Below, piece after piece: positions 31,726-39,516 of a DNA stretch of 64,000 nt. The notes under the pieces were generated by a model. The model made no database searches. It saw nothing but the letters and a program-made list of their open reading frames with translations, and was not told the origin of the DNA. The stretch is from the NCBI GenBank assembly GCA_963782605.1, contig CAWAKK010000012.1, forward strand, positions 62,001 to 126,000. The letters run 5' to 3'. The stretch comes from JBDTSW01 sp963782605. Its GTDB lineage: Bacteria; Actinomycetota; Thermoleophilia; Solirubrobacterales; 70-9. Position 1 is the first letter of the stretch. Each line of letters starts with the position of its first letter. Position numbers and translations under genes: made by a program.

Positions 31726-33090
31726 ATGACGACGCACGAAACGAGCACGTGCTGCGGCCCCGGCTATGCTTCGCCCAAGGCGGCGATGCAGGCCCCGCGC
31801 GAGAAGCTGCTCTACACGATCGGGCTCTACACCGGCACGAAGGTCGACGCACCCGACTACCTCGCCACGGTCGACGTCGACCCGGCGAGCTCCGAGCTAC
31901 GGGCAGGTGATCCACCGGCTGGAAATGCCCAACAAGGGCGACGAGCTGCACCATTTCGGCTGGAACGCCTGCAGCTCGTGCCACGGCGATGCCAGCGCCG
32001 AGCGCCGGTTCCTGATCGTGCCCGGCTTCAAGTCGAGCCGCATCCACATCGTCGACACGGCCGACCCGCGGGCTCCCAAGCTGCACAAGGTGATCGAGCC
32101 CGAGGAGGTGATCGCGAAGACCGGGCTCACCGCCCCGCACACCGTGCACTGCCTCGGCAAGCAGATCATCATCTCCATGCTCGGCAATGCCGAGGGCGAG
32201 GGGCCGGGCGGCTTCCTCACCATGGACGAGAACTTCAACGTCACCGGGCGCTGGGAGGCAGCGCTCGACGGCATGAAGTACAACTACGACTTCTGGTACC
32301 AGCCGCGGCACAACGTGATGGTGTCCTCGGAGTTCGGGGCACCCAACGCCTACTATCCGGGCTTCAAGCTCGAGGACGTGGCGGCCGGGCGCTACGGGCA
32401 GCGGCTCTATTTCTGGGACTTCGAGAAGCGGCGGATCGAGAAGACCGTCGATCTCGGCCAGGACGGGATGGTGCCGCTCGAGGTCCGCTTCCACCACAAC
32501 CCCGACAGCAGCCACGGCTATGTCGGCGTGGCGCTCTCCTCCAACGTCTATCACTGGCACAAGAACGGGGCCGGGTGGGAGCTGGAGAAGGTGATCCAGG
32601 AGGAGCCGGTGGAGCTGGCAGGCTTCCCGATCCCGGTGCCGCCGCTGATCACCGACATCCTGCTCTCGATGGACGACCGCTGGATGTACTTCTCGAACTG
32701 GCTGCACGGCGACCTGCGCCAGTACGACATCAGCGATCCCGTCGAAGCCGAAGCTCACGGGCCAGGTCTGGATCGGCGGCCTCCTGGGCAAGGCCAAGGA
32801 GGTGAACGGCCAGCCGATCGCCGGCGGGCCGCAGATGCTCCAGCTCTCGCCTCGACGGCAGGCGGCTCTACTGCTCGACCAGCCTGCTCTCCTCCTGGGA
32901 CAACCAGTTCTATCCCGACTTCGAGGACAAGGGCTCGGTCATGCTCCAGATCGACTGCGACACGGAGAAGGGCGGCCTCAGGATCAACCCCGATTTCCTG
33001 GTCGACTTCGGCAAGGAGCCGCGTGGGCCGGCCCGCGCCCACGAGATGCGCTACCCGGGCGGCGACTGCACGTCCGATATCTGGGTGTAG
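31726..33090 (+). CDS. selenium-binding protein 56 family / methanethiol oxidase-like (frameshifted)
   Basis: The family signature is clear: YTIGLYTGTKVDAPDYLATVD, HHFGWNACSSCHGD, SRIHIVDTADPRAPKLHKV, TAPHTVHCLG, FWDFEKRRIEKTVDLG, VRFHHNPDSSHGYVG, SMDDRWMYFSNWLHGDLRQYD and a C terminus ARAHEMRYPGGDCTSDIW. The His and Cys residues match copper/selenium-site positions of bacterial methanethiol oxidase. Frame changes occur near 31,899, 32,745 and 32,850; joined length is ~455 residues. Methanethiol oxidase yields formaldehyde, H2S and H2O2; whether this member does so is an inference. Confidence 0.87.
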
Positions 33091-33178
33091 GCCGGAACGA
33101 GGTGGGTGCGGGCGAAGTCGTTGCCTTTGACAGCAACGGCTCGCCCAAGCCAGGCGGCACCTCGACGTGCCCGATGAC

Positions 33179-33403
33179 TCAGGAAGAAGACATTGGGCTC
33201 GCTTCACGCTCGGCCGAATGGTGGCCGCCCGCCTCGTTGTTCGTGGCGCGCACTCTGTCGATCACCTCCTCGGGTGCTAGCCGCAGCCGCAGGGCTTCTT
33301 GGCGGAGAAGATCAAGGAGGACATCTTCGATGTCCTGGCCGGTCATCGAAGTCATCTCCTGAAGCAGCATCTCCGTCTCAGGATCGTCGATATCGATTGC
33401 CAT
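33179..33403 (-). CDS. VapB-like orphan antitoxin
   Basis: This 74-residue protein opens MAIDIDDPETEMLLQEM, the pattern of Rv0623/PSK-type VapB antitoxins (M-x-L-x-I-K-D-P-E-T-x2-L…), followed by an amphipathic helix DIEDVLLDLLRQEALRLRL. The last ~25 residues lack homology to the usual toxin-binding tail. No PIN-domain toxin gene is found downstream; the SBP56 gene ends 88 bp beyond. The ATG overlaps by two bases the start of the divergent AlkB gene, so the two share a promoter zone. Likely an orphan or decaying remnant. Confidence 0.6.
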   Translation of the reverse strand: MAIDIDDPETEMLLQEMTSMTGQDIEDVLLDLLRQEALRLRLAPEEVIDRVRATNNEAGGHHSAEREASPMSSS

Positions 33404-34094
33404 GCGACACCTTGAAGAAGCAGCCCAGGGTTCTTTACCGCTCGACGATGGCGCACCCCAGTTTGAGCCGCAAGAGCCGCCGCCGGGCTTCCAACATCTG
33501 CCGGGCTTTCTCGACGAGGCCGGACAGCGTGACGTTGTGGCAGCGGTGCTGCGGGCCATCGAGGATTCGCCCTGGTACACGCCCACTATGCCCCGTAGCG
33601 GGCGGCCGTTCTCGGTGCGGATGAGCAATCTGGGCTCACTGGGCTGGATCTCGGACCGGTTGGGCTACCGGTACGACGCGCATCATCCGGATACCGGACG
33701 GCCCTGGGCACCGATCCCGGCGGAAGTGCTCCACGTGTGGGAACAGGTAGCCGGCTACCCCCACCCGCCCGAGTGCTGCCTCGTCAACCTCTACAGCAAC
33801 GGCGCCAAGATGGGCCTGCACCAGGACCGGGACGAGGCGGAGCTCGCCGCTCCCGTGGTCTCCATCTCGCTCGGCGACAGCGCCGTGTTCCGCGCCGGCG
33901 GCACGACCCGACGGGGACGCACGGCGGCGATGACGTTGGCCAGCGGCGACGTCGTCGTCATGGGCGGGCCGGCACGGCTGTGCTTCCATGGCATCGATCG
34001 CGTGCTGCCGGGCACCTCGCCGCTGGTGCCGGGCGGCGGGCGGATCAACCTGACGCTGCGGCGGGTCACCAGGCCGGAGGAGGGCGGACGATGA
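33402..34094 (+). CDS. AlkB-like 2-oxoglutarate/Fe(II) dioxygenase
   Basis: This intact 230-residue protein has the iron triad His-x-Asp…His and the 2-oxoglutarate Arg: NLYSNGAKMGLHQDRDE (H-x-D), then ARLCFHGIDRVLPG (distal His) and GRINLTLRR (Arg). The middle (RPFSVRMSNLGSLGWISDRLGYRYD) matches bacterial AlkB. It should repair N-alkylated bases in DNA/RNA by oxidative demethylation. The start may lie somewhat downstream: the first ~20 residues are not conserved and no Shine-Dalgarno precedes ATG 33402. It overlaps the next gene by 4 bases (ATGA). Confidence 0.9.
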   Translation: MRHLEEAAQGSLPLDDGAPQFEPQEPPPGFQHLPGFLDEAGQRDVVAAVLRAIEDSPWYTPTMPRSGRPFSVRMSNLGSLGWISDRLGYRYDAHHPDTGRPWAPIPAEVLHVWEQVAGYPHPPECCLVNLYSNGAKMGLHQDRDEAELAAPVVSISLGDSAVFRAGGTTRRGRTAAMTLASGDVVVMGGPARLCFHGIDRVLPGTSPLVPGGGRINLTLRRVTRPEEGGR

Positions 34095-34552
34095 CGGACT
34101 GGCGGGAGAACGGGGTGCGGATCGTACGGGCGGGCGAGCTCGACACGAACACGCCGCAGACGCCGGGCATGAGCCGGGCGGCGGCGATCAACCATGCCAA
34201 GGCAGGGGCGCAGAAGCTCTGGGCCGGCACGGTGACCATCCATCCCGACGCCAAGACTGGCGCCCACCACCACGGCGAGCTGGAGAGCGTGATCTACGTG
34301 GTCAAGGGCAAGGCGCGGATGCGCTGGGGCGAGCAACTGGAGTACGTGGCCGAGGCGGGGCCCGGCGACTTCATCTTCGTCCCGCCCTACGTGCCGCACC
34401 AGGAGATCAACGCCAGCCCGGACGAGGCGCTGGAATGCGTGCTCGTGCGGAGCGATCAGGAAGCGGTCGTGGTCAATCTGGATATCGAGCCGGTTGAGAA
34501 GCCGCAGCAGGTCCTCTGGACCGACCCGATCCATCGCCCGACCGCTTCCTGA
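34091..34552 (+). CDS. cupin-domain protein
   Basis: This 153-residue single cupin shows motif 1 TGAHHHGELESVIYVVKGKARMRWG (split: G-x-H-H-H-x4-E-x6-G) and motif 2 PGDFIFVPPYVPHQEIN, so the metal ligands (three His and Glu) are all present. It overlaps the AlkB stop and is translationally coupled to it. The sequence resembles small metal-dependent cupins of unknown substrate that sit in catabolic operons. No signal peptide. Confidence 0.82.
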   Translation: MTDWRENGVRIVRAGELDTNTPQTPGMSRAAAINHAKAGAQKLWAGTVTIHPDAKTGAHHHGELESVIYVVKGKARMRWGEQLEYVAEAGPGDFIFVPPYVPHQEINASPDEALECVLVRSDQEAVVVNLDIEPVEKPQQVLWTDPIHRPTAS

Positions 34553-34706
34553 CAGCGGGGGACGGTGTCACCTCGAATTATCCACGGCCGCTGCCCACAG
34601 CCCCCGCCGCGCTCGGAAAGCTTCCTATAACAAGAACTTGAGCAGATCGACGGGGATGGCCGGAGCGGCGGTATCCCCGCTTGTCCACATGGTTGTCCGA
34701 CCCGGG

Positions 34707-35525
34707 CTAGCCCACCGCCGCCTGCGGCACCGGCGCCGAATCCCAGCAGCCATGCACGCTCTGGTCGAAATCCACGAGCGAGCCCGTCATCAGCCCGCTC
34801 TCCTCGGAGCAGAGGAAGGCCACCGCGCGCGCCACCTCCTGCGGCTTCAGCAGGCGCCCGAACGGGCGCTGAGCCTCGGCCTTCTGCAGCCAGTCCGGCG
34901 GCGCGTCATGGGCGCGTTTTTGGATCCCGTGCTCACCCGGCGTGTCCATCCAGCCGATGTTGAGGCCGTTGACCCTGATCCGGTGCGGCAGGAGCGAGAA
35001 GGCGATGTTGCGGGTGAGGCCGCCGAGTGCCGTCTTCGAGGCCGAGTAGGCGGTGAGGAACGACTGCCCGCCATGGCCCGACATCGAGAGGATGTTGACC
35101 ATCGTGCCCTGGATGCGCTCACGCAGCATGAGCCTCGCCGCCTCCTGCATGAGGAAGAAGGGGGCGCGGACATTGACCGCGAACATCCGGTCGAACAGCT
35201 CGGGCGTGGTGTCGAGGATGGTGCCGCGGTCGGTGATGGCCGCTGCGTTGACCAGCATGTCGACGCGCCCGAACACCTCCTCGCAGCGGGCCATGACGCC
35301 CCGGACCTGATCGAGCTCGGCAAGCTCGGCGGGCACGAACTCGCCCCGCGTGCCATGCTCCCCCAAGGCGGCCGCCACCGCCCCGCCACGCCCGGAATCC
35401 CGCCCGGTGATCACGATGCCGGCGGCACCGCGCTCGGCGAAGAGCCGCGCCACCGCCTCCCCCAGCCCCTGCGTGCCGCCGGTCACGACCGCGACCTTGC
35501 CGGCGAACGTCTTCGTGCCGTCCAT
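34707..35525 (-). CDS. short-chain dehydrogenase/reductase
   Basis: This intact 272-residue SDR has the NAD(P)-binding motif VTGGTQGLGEAVARL (TGxxxGxG), NAAAITDRG, Ser in NILSMSGHGG and the catalytic YSASK. The C-terminal DTPGEHGIQKRAHDAPPDW loop and SLVDFDQSVHG suggest a subgroup often annotated as sugar/polyol dehydrogenases, but the substrate is not evident. There is a 154-bp non-coding stretch downstream before the cupin gene end. It is convergent with that gene. Confidence 0.88.
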   Translation of the reverse strand: MDGTKTFAGKVAVVTGGTQGLGEAVARLFAERGAAGIVITGRDSGRGGAVAAALGEHGTRGEFVPAELAELDQVRGVMARCEEVFGRVDMLVNAAAITDRGTILDTTPELFDRMFAVNVRAPFFLMQEAARLMLRERIQGTMVNILSMSGHGGQSFLTAYSASKTALGGLTRNIAFSLLPHRIRVNGLNIGWMDTPGEHGIQKRAHDAPPDWLQKAEAQRPFGRLLKPQEVARAVAFLCSEESGLMTGSLVDFDQSVHGCWDSAPVPQAAVG

Positions 35526-35662
35526 CCCTGCTCCTCCCCTGCCCCGGCTCCGCCCCGGAGGCACCCCGGATGACGCGGGCCGTGCCGGGAATCAAGGGCG
35601 GCATGTCTCGTCCGCAGGCACCGAACTGGCCGGAAAGCCTCCGCCGGACCAACCCGCCCAAC

Positions 35663-36133
35663 CTAAACCCTGATGCCCGCGCCGGCCGCGGCGCTGCTGC
35701 CGTCCAGGGTGCTCGGTGCCACGCTTGCGAGCTGGGGGACGAGCTCGTCGGACAGGCGGTCCTGCTCGGCGATGATGGCCTTCAGCGCGTCGCTGAAGGC
35801 CGTGTAGCCCAGCCCCGGCAGCGGGAGCTGCTGTTGCAGGATGAGGTGGCGGGTGCCGGGGTCGACGGCCGAGAACGCAGCGCCGGTGGCGTAGGCGGCA
35901 GCGTTGCGCTGGAGGAGCCTGCGCAAGGTGGCGGCGGGCAGGCCGTCCAGCGGGCCGGCAACGTTGGCGACGAGGAGGAGGGCGTCCTCGGTCGGGTCGA
36001 CCGCGATGGTGACGAGCTTGCCCTCGCCGACCTGGAGCTCGATCAGCCCTTCATCGTCGAAGGCGAGCCCGGCGAGGTCGATCTCGTCCGCCAGCTGGTC
36101 GATCAGGAGCTGAGCCGCCTGACGGTTGTCCAC
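35663..36133 (-). CDS. CesT/Tir-family type III secretion chaperone (effector operon, last gene)
   Basis: This 156-residue acidic protein begins with a helix (AAQLLIDQLADEIDLAGL) and continues with strands LAFDDEGLIELQVGEGKLVTIAVD and DALLLVANVAGPL, then LRRLLQRNAAAYATGAAFSAV, HLILQQQLPLPGL and a final helix FSDALKAIIAEQDRLSDEL. This helix-strand-strand-helix-strand-helix order, with the N-x(4)-T-G-A turn before a strand, is the CesT fold. Such proteins bind the N terminus of an effector and keep it ready for export. It starts 3 bp after the small acidic gene and closes the four-gene minus-strand operon. Confidence 0.78.
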   Translation of the reverse strand: MDNRQAAQLLIDQLADEIDLAGLAFDDEGLIELQVGEGKLVTIAVDPTEDALLLVANVAGPLDGLPAATLRRLLQRNAAAYATGAAFSAVDPGTRHLILQQQLPLPGLGYTAFSDALKAIIAEQDRLSDELVPQLASVAPSTLDGSSAAAGAGIRV

Positions 36134-36136
36134 GAC

Positions 36137-36352
36137 TCAGCTCCGCCCACCGCCGGCAGGCTCGTCGCCGTCCTCGGGCACGTCCGCCACGCCGCTCTGC
36201 ATTTTCTTCTGCAGGTGCTCCGATCCCTGCGGTCGCCCCTCGAGGCTCTTCAGGAACGCGTGCCCACGGCGGACGATCTCCCGCTGCTCGGGGGTGAGGT
36301 TCGGCGCTTCGCCTGTGGTCCCGGCCGGGTCGGCTGGCTTATCCGTGCTCAT
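36137..36352 (-). CDS. small acidic protein in type III effector operon, unknown function
   Basis: This 71-residue protein has disordered ends rich in Pro, Gly, Asp and Glu. A single predicted helix in the middle reads TPEQREIVRRGHAFLKSLEG. There is no signal peptide or membrane segment. It lies 21 bp after the ADP-ribosyltransferase gene and 3 bp before a CesT-like chaperone. It may be a cofactor, a partial effector or an immunity-like helper; nothing in the sequence decides this. Confidence 0.6.
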   Translation of the reverse strand: MSTDKPADPAGTTGEAPNLTPEQREIVRRGHAFLKSLEGRPQGSEHLQKKMQSGVADVPEDGDEPAGGGRS

Positions 36353-36373
36353 GCTCCTGCTCCCCTGCCCCCG

Positions 36374-37297
36374 TCAGTCCTGCATGACCAGTCTGCATTT
36401 CGGGGTTCCTCCCATGTAGTTCGGCTCATCCTGCCGCGAGAGGATGTTGAACTGGGCGCCAGCCGGGAACAGCACCTCCTCCTCGCTGGGGCTGCGCGAG
36501 AAGCCGCTGATGTCCTTGCCGTGCGAGCTGTGGATGAACATGCGGTGGTCGCTGCGGAAGTTCCCGGCCTCGCCCTCCGCCTTCGAGGTGCTGGAATAGC
36601 CGAGCTCGGTGACCTGGGCACCGGCCGTGTAGTTGGAGAGCACGTTGCCCGGCAGGGTGACGCAGCGATAGACGTCGCCCTGATGGTCCGGCAGCTTGGC
36701 CAAGGCACCGTTCAAGGTGGTGCGGTAGGCCTGGACGTCGGCGTCCGGGTTGCCGGTCCGTAGCTGGTTGTTGACGTGCGTGAAGCCGTCCGCCGAATAG
36801 TCGAAGATGCTGACCAGCTCGGCGTCGGTCAGGTTGCCCCGGTCGACACCCGAGGCGGCCATCGCCTTCTCGACGCCGATCAGGCTCACCGCGAAGCGGG
36901 CGGCGGGCGTGGTGGTCTGGTTGGGTGCCGGCATGTTGAGGAAGGCCTGACCGATCGGGGTCTGCTGTCCAGCCTGGACGCGGTTGGCAAGGTTGATCGC
37001 GGCCGTGATCTGCTGGCCGGTGAGCGACTTGTTGGGGCCCATCTTCAGGTGATCGAAGATGGCTTGCGCGGAATCGGCGCCGACCTTGGTCGTGATCGCG
37101 TTCCGCACGTTCTGCATCGTCGGGCTCTGGCTGGTGACCACGCCCTTGTTGCGCAGCCAGGCCACGATCTTGTCGCCGAGCCCACGGTTGGCGACCTTGG
37201 TCTGTGCGGCGGTGAGGGTCTGGTCGGCAGTATTGAGCTGCTGCTGATGCAGGTTCACCTGCCCGACGCCGACGTTCCCAACCCCTTGGCTGATCAT
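36374..37297 (-). CDS. predicted type III effector: arginine-type ADP-ribosyltransferase
   Basis: This 307-residue protein has no Sec signal; the first 40 residues are rich in Gln, Asn, Thr and Val (MISQGVGNVGVGQVNLHQQ), as in type III secretion signals. The C-terminal domain carries the R-S-E triad of arginine-specific mono-ADP-ribosyltransferases: Arg211 in DVYRCVTLPG, Ser-Thr-Ser at 236-238 in ELGYSSTSK, and the biglutamate E272-x-E274 in SEEEVLFPAGAQF. Spacing is like ExoS/VIP2-type toxins. The middle (~40-180) is helical and unfamiliar. Genes for CesT-like chaperones lie on both sides in the same operon. It probably modifies a host protein with NAD; the target is unknown. Confidence 0.82.
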   Translation of the reverse strand: MISQGVGNVGVGQVNLHQQQLNTADQTLTAAQTKVANRGLGDKIVAWLRNKGVVTSQSPTMQNVRNAITTKVGADSAQAIFDHLKMGPNKSLTGQQITAAINLANRVQAGQQTPIGQAFLNMPAPNQTTTPAARFAVSLIGVEKAMAASGVDRGNLTDAELVSIFDYSADGFTHVNNQLRTGNPDADVQAYRTTLNGALAKLPDHQGDVYRCVTLPGNVLSNYTAGAQVTELGYSSTSKAEGEAGNFRSDHRMFIHSSHGKDISGFSRSPSEEEVLFPAGAQFNILSRQDEPNYMGGTPKCRLVMQD

Positions 37298-37334
37298 GTT
37301 TCCTCCCCCCTACGCGCAGAACAGGGCGGTGCCC

Positions 37335-37801
37335 TCAGCCACGGATCATGAGCCACGGCGGCTCGAACGCCGCCCGCGAGGGAGCGGTAGCGGCCGGCGC
37401 GTCGGCCACCACGGCACAGGCTCGTGCATAGTGCTCCGCCACGGTGAGGAAGCTCTCGATCGCGGTCCTGAAATCGTCGTAGGCGATACGGCCGAGATCG
37501 AGCCGGCGGAGCAGGGCGACCGCGCCGTCGCCCACTGTGAGAACAGCACCACGAGTTCCCTGCCAGAGGAAGTTCGCCTCCAGCATCGTGCTCAGCAGCT
37601 TGGGCGGAAGCAGGTCCGGCTGCTCGAACAGTTGGCTCCACAGGTGCAGAGCACCGCTGTCGGGGTCGAGCCTGATTCCAGATGCACGCCGCTCTTGAGG
37701 ATCAGGTCGATGGCATTGTCCGGACCCAGGGCAAGACCGGGAAAGCTCATCTCCTGTCCGGCGCGCGCCAAGTAGTCTGCCGCCGTTTGGGCGTACCCCA
37801 T
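37335..37801 (-). CDS. CesT/Tir-family type III secretion chaperone, first gene of effector operon (frameshifted)
   Basis: The protein begins MGYAQTAADYLARAGQEM, then strands FPGLALGPDNAIDLIL; after a frame change near 37,680 it continues RLDPDSGALHLWSQLFEQPDLL, LLSTMLEANFLWQGTRGAVLTVG, VALLRRLDLGRIAYDDFRTAIESFLTVAEHYARAC. This follows the CesT fold order (helix, two strands, LLEANF helix with G-x-R-G-A turn, strand, helix). Length when joined is ~155 residues. It is encoded 37 bp upstream of the ADP-ribosyltransferase gene and is the likeliest dedicated chaperone of that effector. The strand-1/2 loop contains the indel. Confidence 0.75.
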
Positions 37802-37850
37802 TACGCCTCCCCCGTCCGCACCGCGGAGCCTGTTGCTGTTGCTTGTCTCG

Positions 37851-37866
37851 ACGGTTGACGAACCGT
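37851..37866. promoter_or_regulatory. inverted repeat upstream of type III effector operon
   Basis: ACGGTT-N4-AACCGT forms a perfect 6-base inverted repeat in the 261-bp gap between the effector operon (start at 37801, minus strand) and chaA. The surrounding sequence is locally AT-richer (a TTTAGCAGTATTTCC stretch follows). It could be an operator for the effector operon; no regulator is assigned. Confidence 0.35.
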
Positions 37867-38062
37867 TGGCAAGTCTTGGAATTTAGCAGTATTTCCTTGT
37901 ATTTGCGACCCAATGCCGATCATGGAAGACCGCCATGGCGCAGCGCTGGCCGCCGCGTGCGGCACGCCCATGCCGGACTGGAGACGCCAGAGCCCGAAGC
38001 CTGCATGGGTGCCGTCCGGCGATCTTGCGGCCACGGGGAGGCTTGGGGCAGGTTGCCCGGAC

Positions 38063-39148
38063 ATGGCCGCCACCCATCACCTGCCGCCCTGGACCGTGGC
38101 CGCACCCCTCGCCGGCTGGCTGCTGCTCGGCGCGGCGTCGGTCGTCGCGCACGGCCTCTTTCCCCTCGCGCTCGGTGCCGGCCTGATCGCCTGCGTGCTC
38201 GCGGCCGTGCACCACGCCGAGGTGGTCGCCCACCGGGTCGGCGAACCCTTCGGCACGCTGGTGCTGGCGCTCGCGGTCACCGTGATCGAGGTGGCGCTCA
38301 TCGTCTCGCTCATGCTCGCCGGCGGCCCGGCCACCGCTGCGCTCGCCCGCGACACGGTGTTCGCGGCCGTGATGATCATCCTCAACGGCATCGTCGGGCT
38401 CTGCCTGCTGGCGGGCAGCACGCGCCACGGCGAGCAGGCGTTCGGCCTCTACGGGGTCAACGCGTCGCTCGCGACGCTCGCCACCATGGCCGTGCTGACG
38501 CTGGTGCTGCCCAACACCACGACCAGCATCGCCGGCCCGATCTACTCGAGCAGCCAGCTCGCGCTCATCGCGGTGGCCTCGCTCGTGCTCTACGGCGCCT
38601 TCGTGCTGGTGCAGACCGTGCGCCACCGCGACTACTTCCTGCCCGAGGGCGAGGCCGCGCACGACGCGGAGGAGCATGCGGCCCTGCCGAGCCAGCGGGT
38701 GGCGGCCGTCAGCGCCCTCCTGCTCCTGGCGTGCCTGGGAGCCGTCGTGCTGCTGGCCAAGGCGCTGGCACCGACGATCGAGCGCGGGGTGGACGCGGCC
38801 GGCGCCCCCAAGGCGGTGATCGGCGTCGTGATCGCCGCGATCGTGCTCCTGCCCGAAGGGCTGGCAGCACTGCGGGCGGCCCGCGCCGACCGCCTGCAGA
38901 CCAGCCTCAACCTGGCACTCGGCTCGGCCCTGGCCTCGATCGGGCTCACCGTCCCGGCGGTCGCGGTGGTCTCGCTCGCGACCGGCTGGACGCTGGTGCT
39001 CGGGCTCGACTTGAAGGCGATGGTGCTGCTGACACTGTCGCTGCTCGTCGCGACGCTGTCGCTCGGCACCGGCCGCACGACGGTGCTGCAGGGCACCGTC
39101 CATCTCGTGATCTTCGCCGTCTACCTGTTCACCACCATCGTGCCTTGA
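38063..39148 (+). CDS. chaA: calcium/cation:proton antiporter ChaA-like
   Basis: This protein of ~361 residues has about 11 hydrophobic helices. The CaCA alpha-repeat motifs are visible: LALAVTVIEVALIVSLML in the first half and LNLALGSALASIGLTVPAV in the second, with an acidic residue in each (IEVAL; LLPEGLAALRAA). This matches ChaA, an inner-membrane Ca2+(Na+,K+)/H+ exchanger. ATG 38063 was chosen because the upstream in-frame extension (from 37913) is low-complexity, non-hydrophobic and lacks homology. The gene is divergent from the effector operon. Confidence 0.85.
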   Translation: MAATHHLPPWTVAAPLAGWLLLGAASVVAHGLFPLALGAGLIACVLAAVHHAEVVAHRVGEPFGTLVLALAVTVIEVALIVSLMLAGGPATAALARDTVFAAVMIILNGIVGLCLLAGSTRHGEQAFGLYGVNASLATLATMAVLTLVLPNTTTSIAGPIYSSSQLALIAVASLVLYGAFVLVQTVRHRDYFLPEGEAAHDAEEHAALPSQRVAAVSALLLLACLGAVVLLAKALAPTIERGVDAAGAPKAVIGVVIAAIVLLPEGLAALRAARADRLQTSLNLALGSALASIGLTVPAVAVVSLATGWTLVLGLDLKAMVLLTLSLLVATLSLGTGRTTVLQGTVHLVIFAVYLFTTIVP

Positions 39149-39167
39149 GCGCTGGCGTCTGACTGCG

Positions 39168-39494
39168 TCACTCGAGACCGAGCATCACCTTCCCGTCCTC
39201 GACCCTGACAGGGTAGGTCCTGAGGTCGACGCAGACCGGGGCGCGCCTGGCCTTGCCGGTGCGGATGTCGAAGCGGCCATTGTGCTTCGGGCACTCGATG
39301 ATGCCGTCCATCACCAGGCCGTCCGCGAGATGCACCTGCTCGTGGGTGCAGAGGCCGTCGGTCGCATAGTAGGCGTCGCCCTCCAGCCGGTAGATCGCGA
39401 AAGTGCGGCCGGCATGGTCGAAGCGGATCACGTCCTCCTCGTCGATGCACGCCACGGCACAGGCCTCGACCCATTCCCTGACGCCCATCGCCAT
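39168..39494 (-). CDS. Rieske-type [2Fe-2S] ferredoxin
   Basis: This 108-residue small Rieske protein has the cluster ligands CTHEQVHL (C-x-H) and CPKHNGRFD (C-x2-H), separated by 17-18 residues as usual. It should pass electrons to an oxygenase or desaturase. The gene lies 22 bp downstream of the desaturase gene on the same strand, making the desaturase its most likely partner. ATG at 39494 or 39488 are both possible starts. Confidence 0.88.
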   Translation of the reverse strand: MAMGVREWVEACAVACIDEEDVIRFDHAGRTFAIYRLEGDAYYATDGLCTHEQVHLADGLVMDGIIECPKHNGRFDIRTGKARRAPVCVDLRTYPVRVEDGKVMLGLE

Positions 39495-39516
39495 CCCCTC
39501 AGGCTGCCCTGCATCA

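Noticed and set aside
33090..33179. Toxin partner for the VapB-like antitoxin
   Set aside because: The 88-bp gap is too short for a PIN-domain gene, and none is found on the other side.
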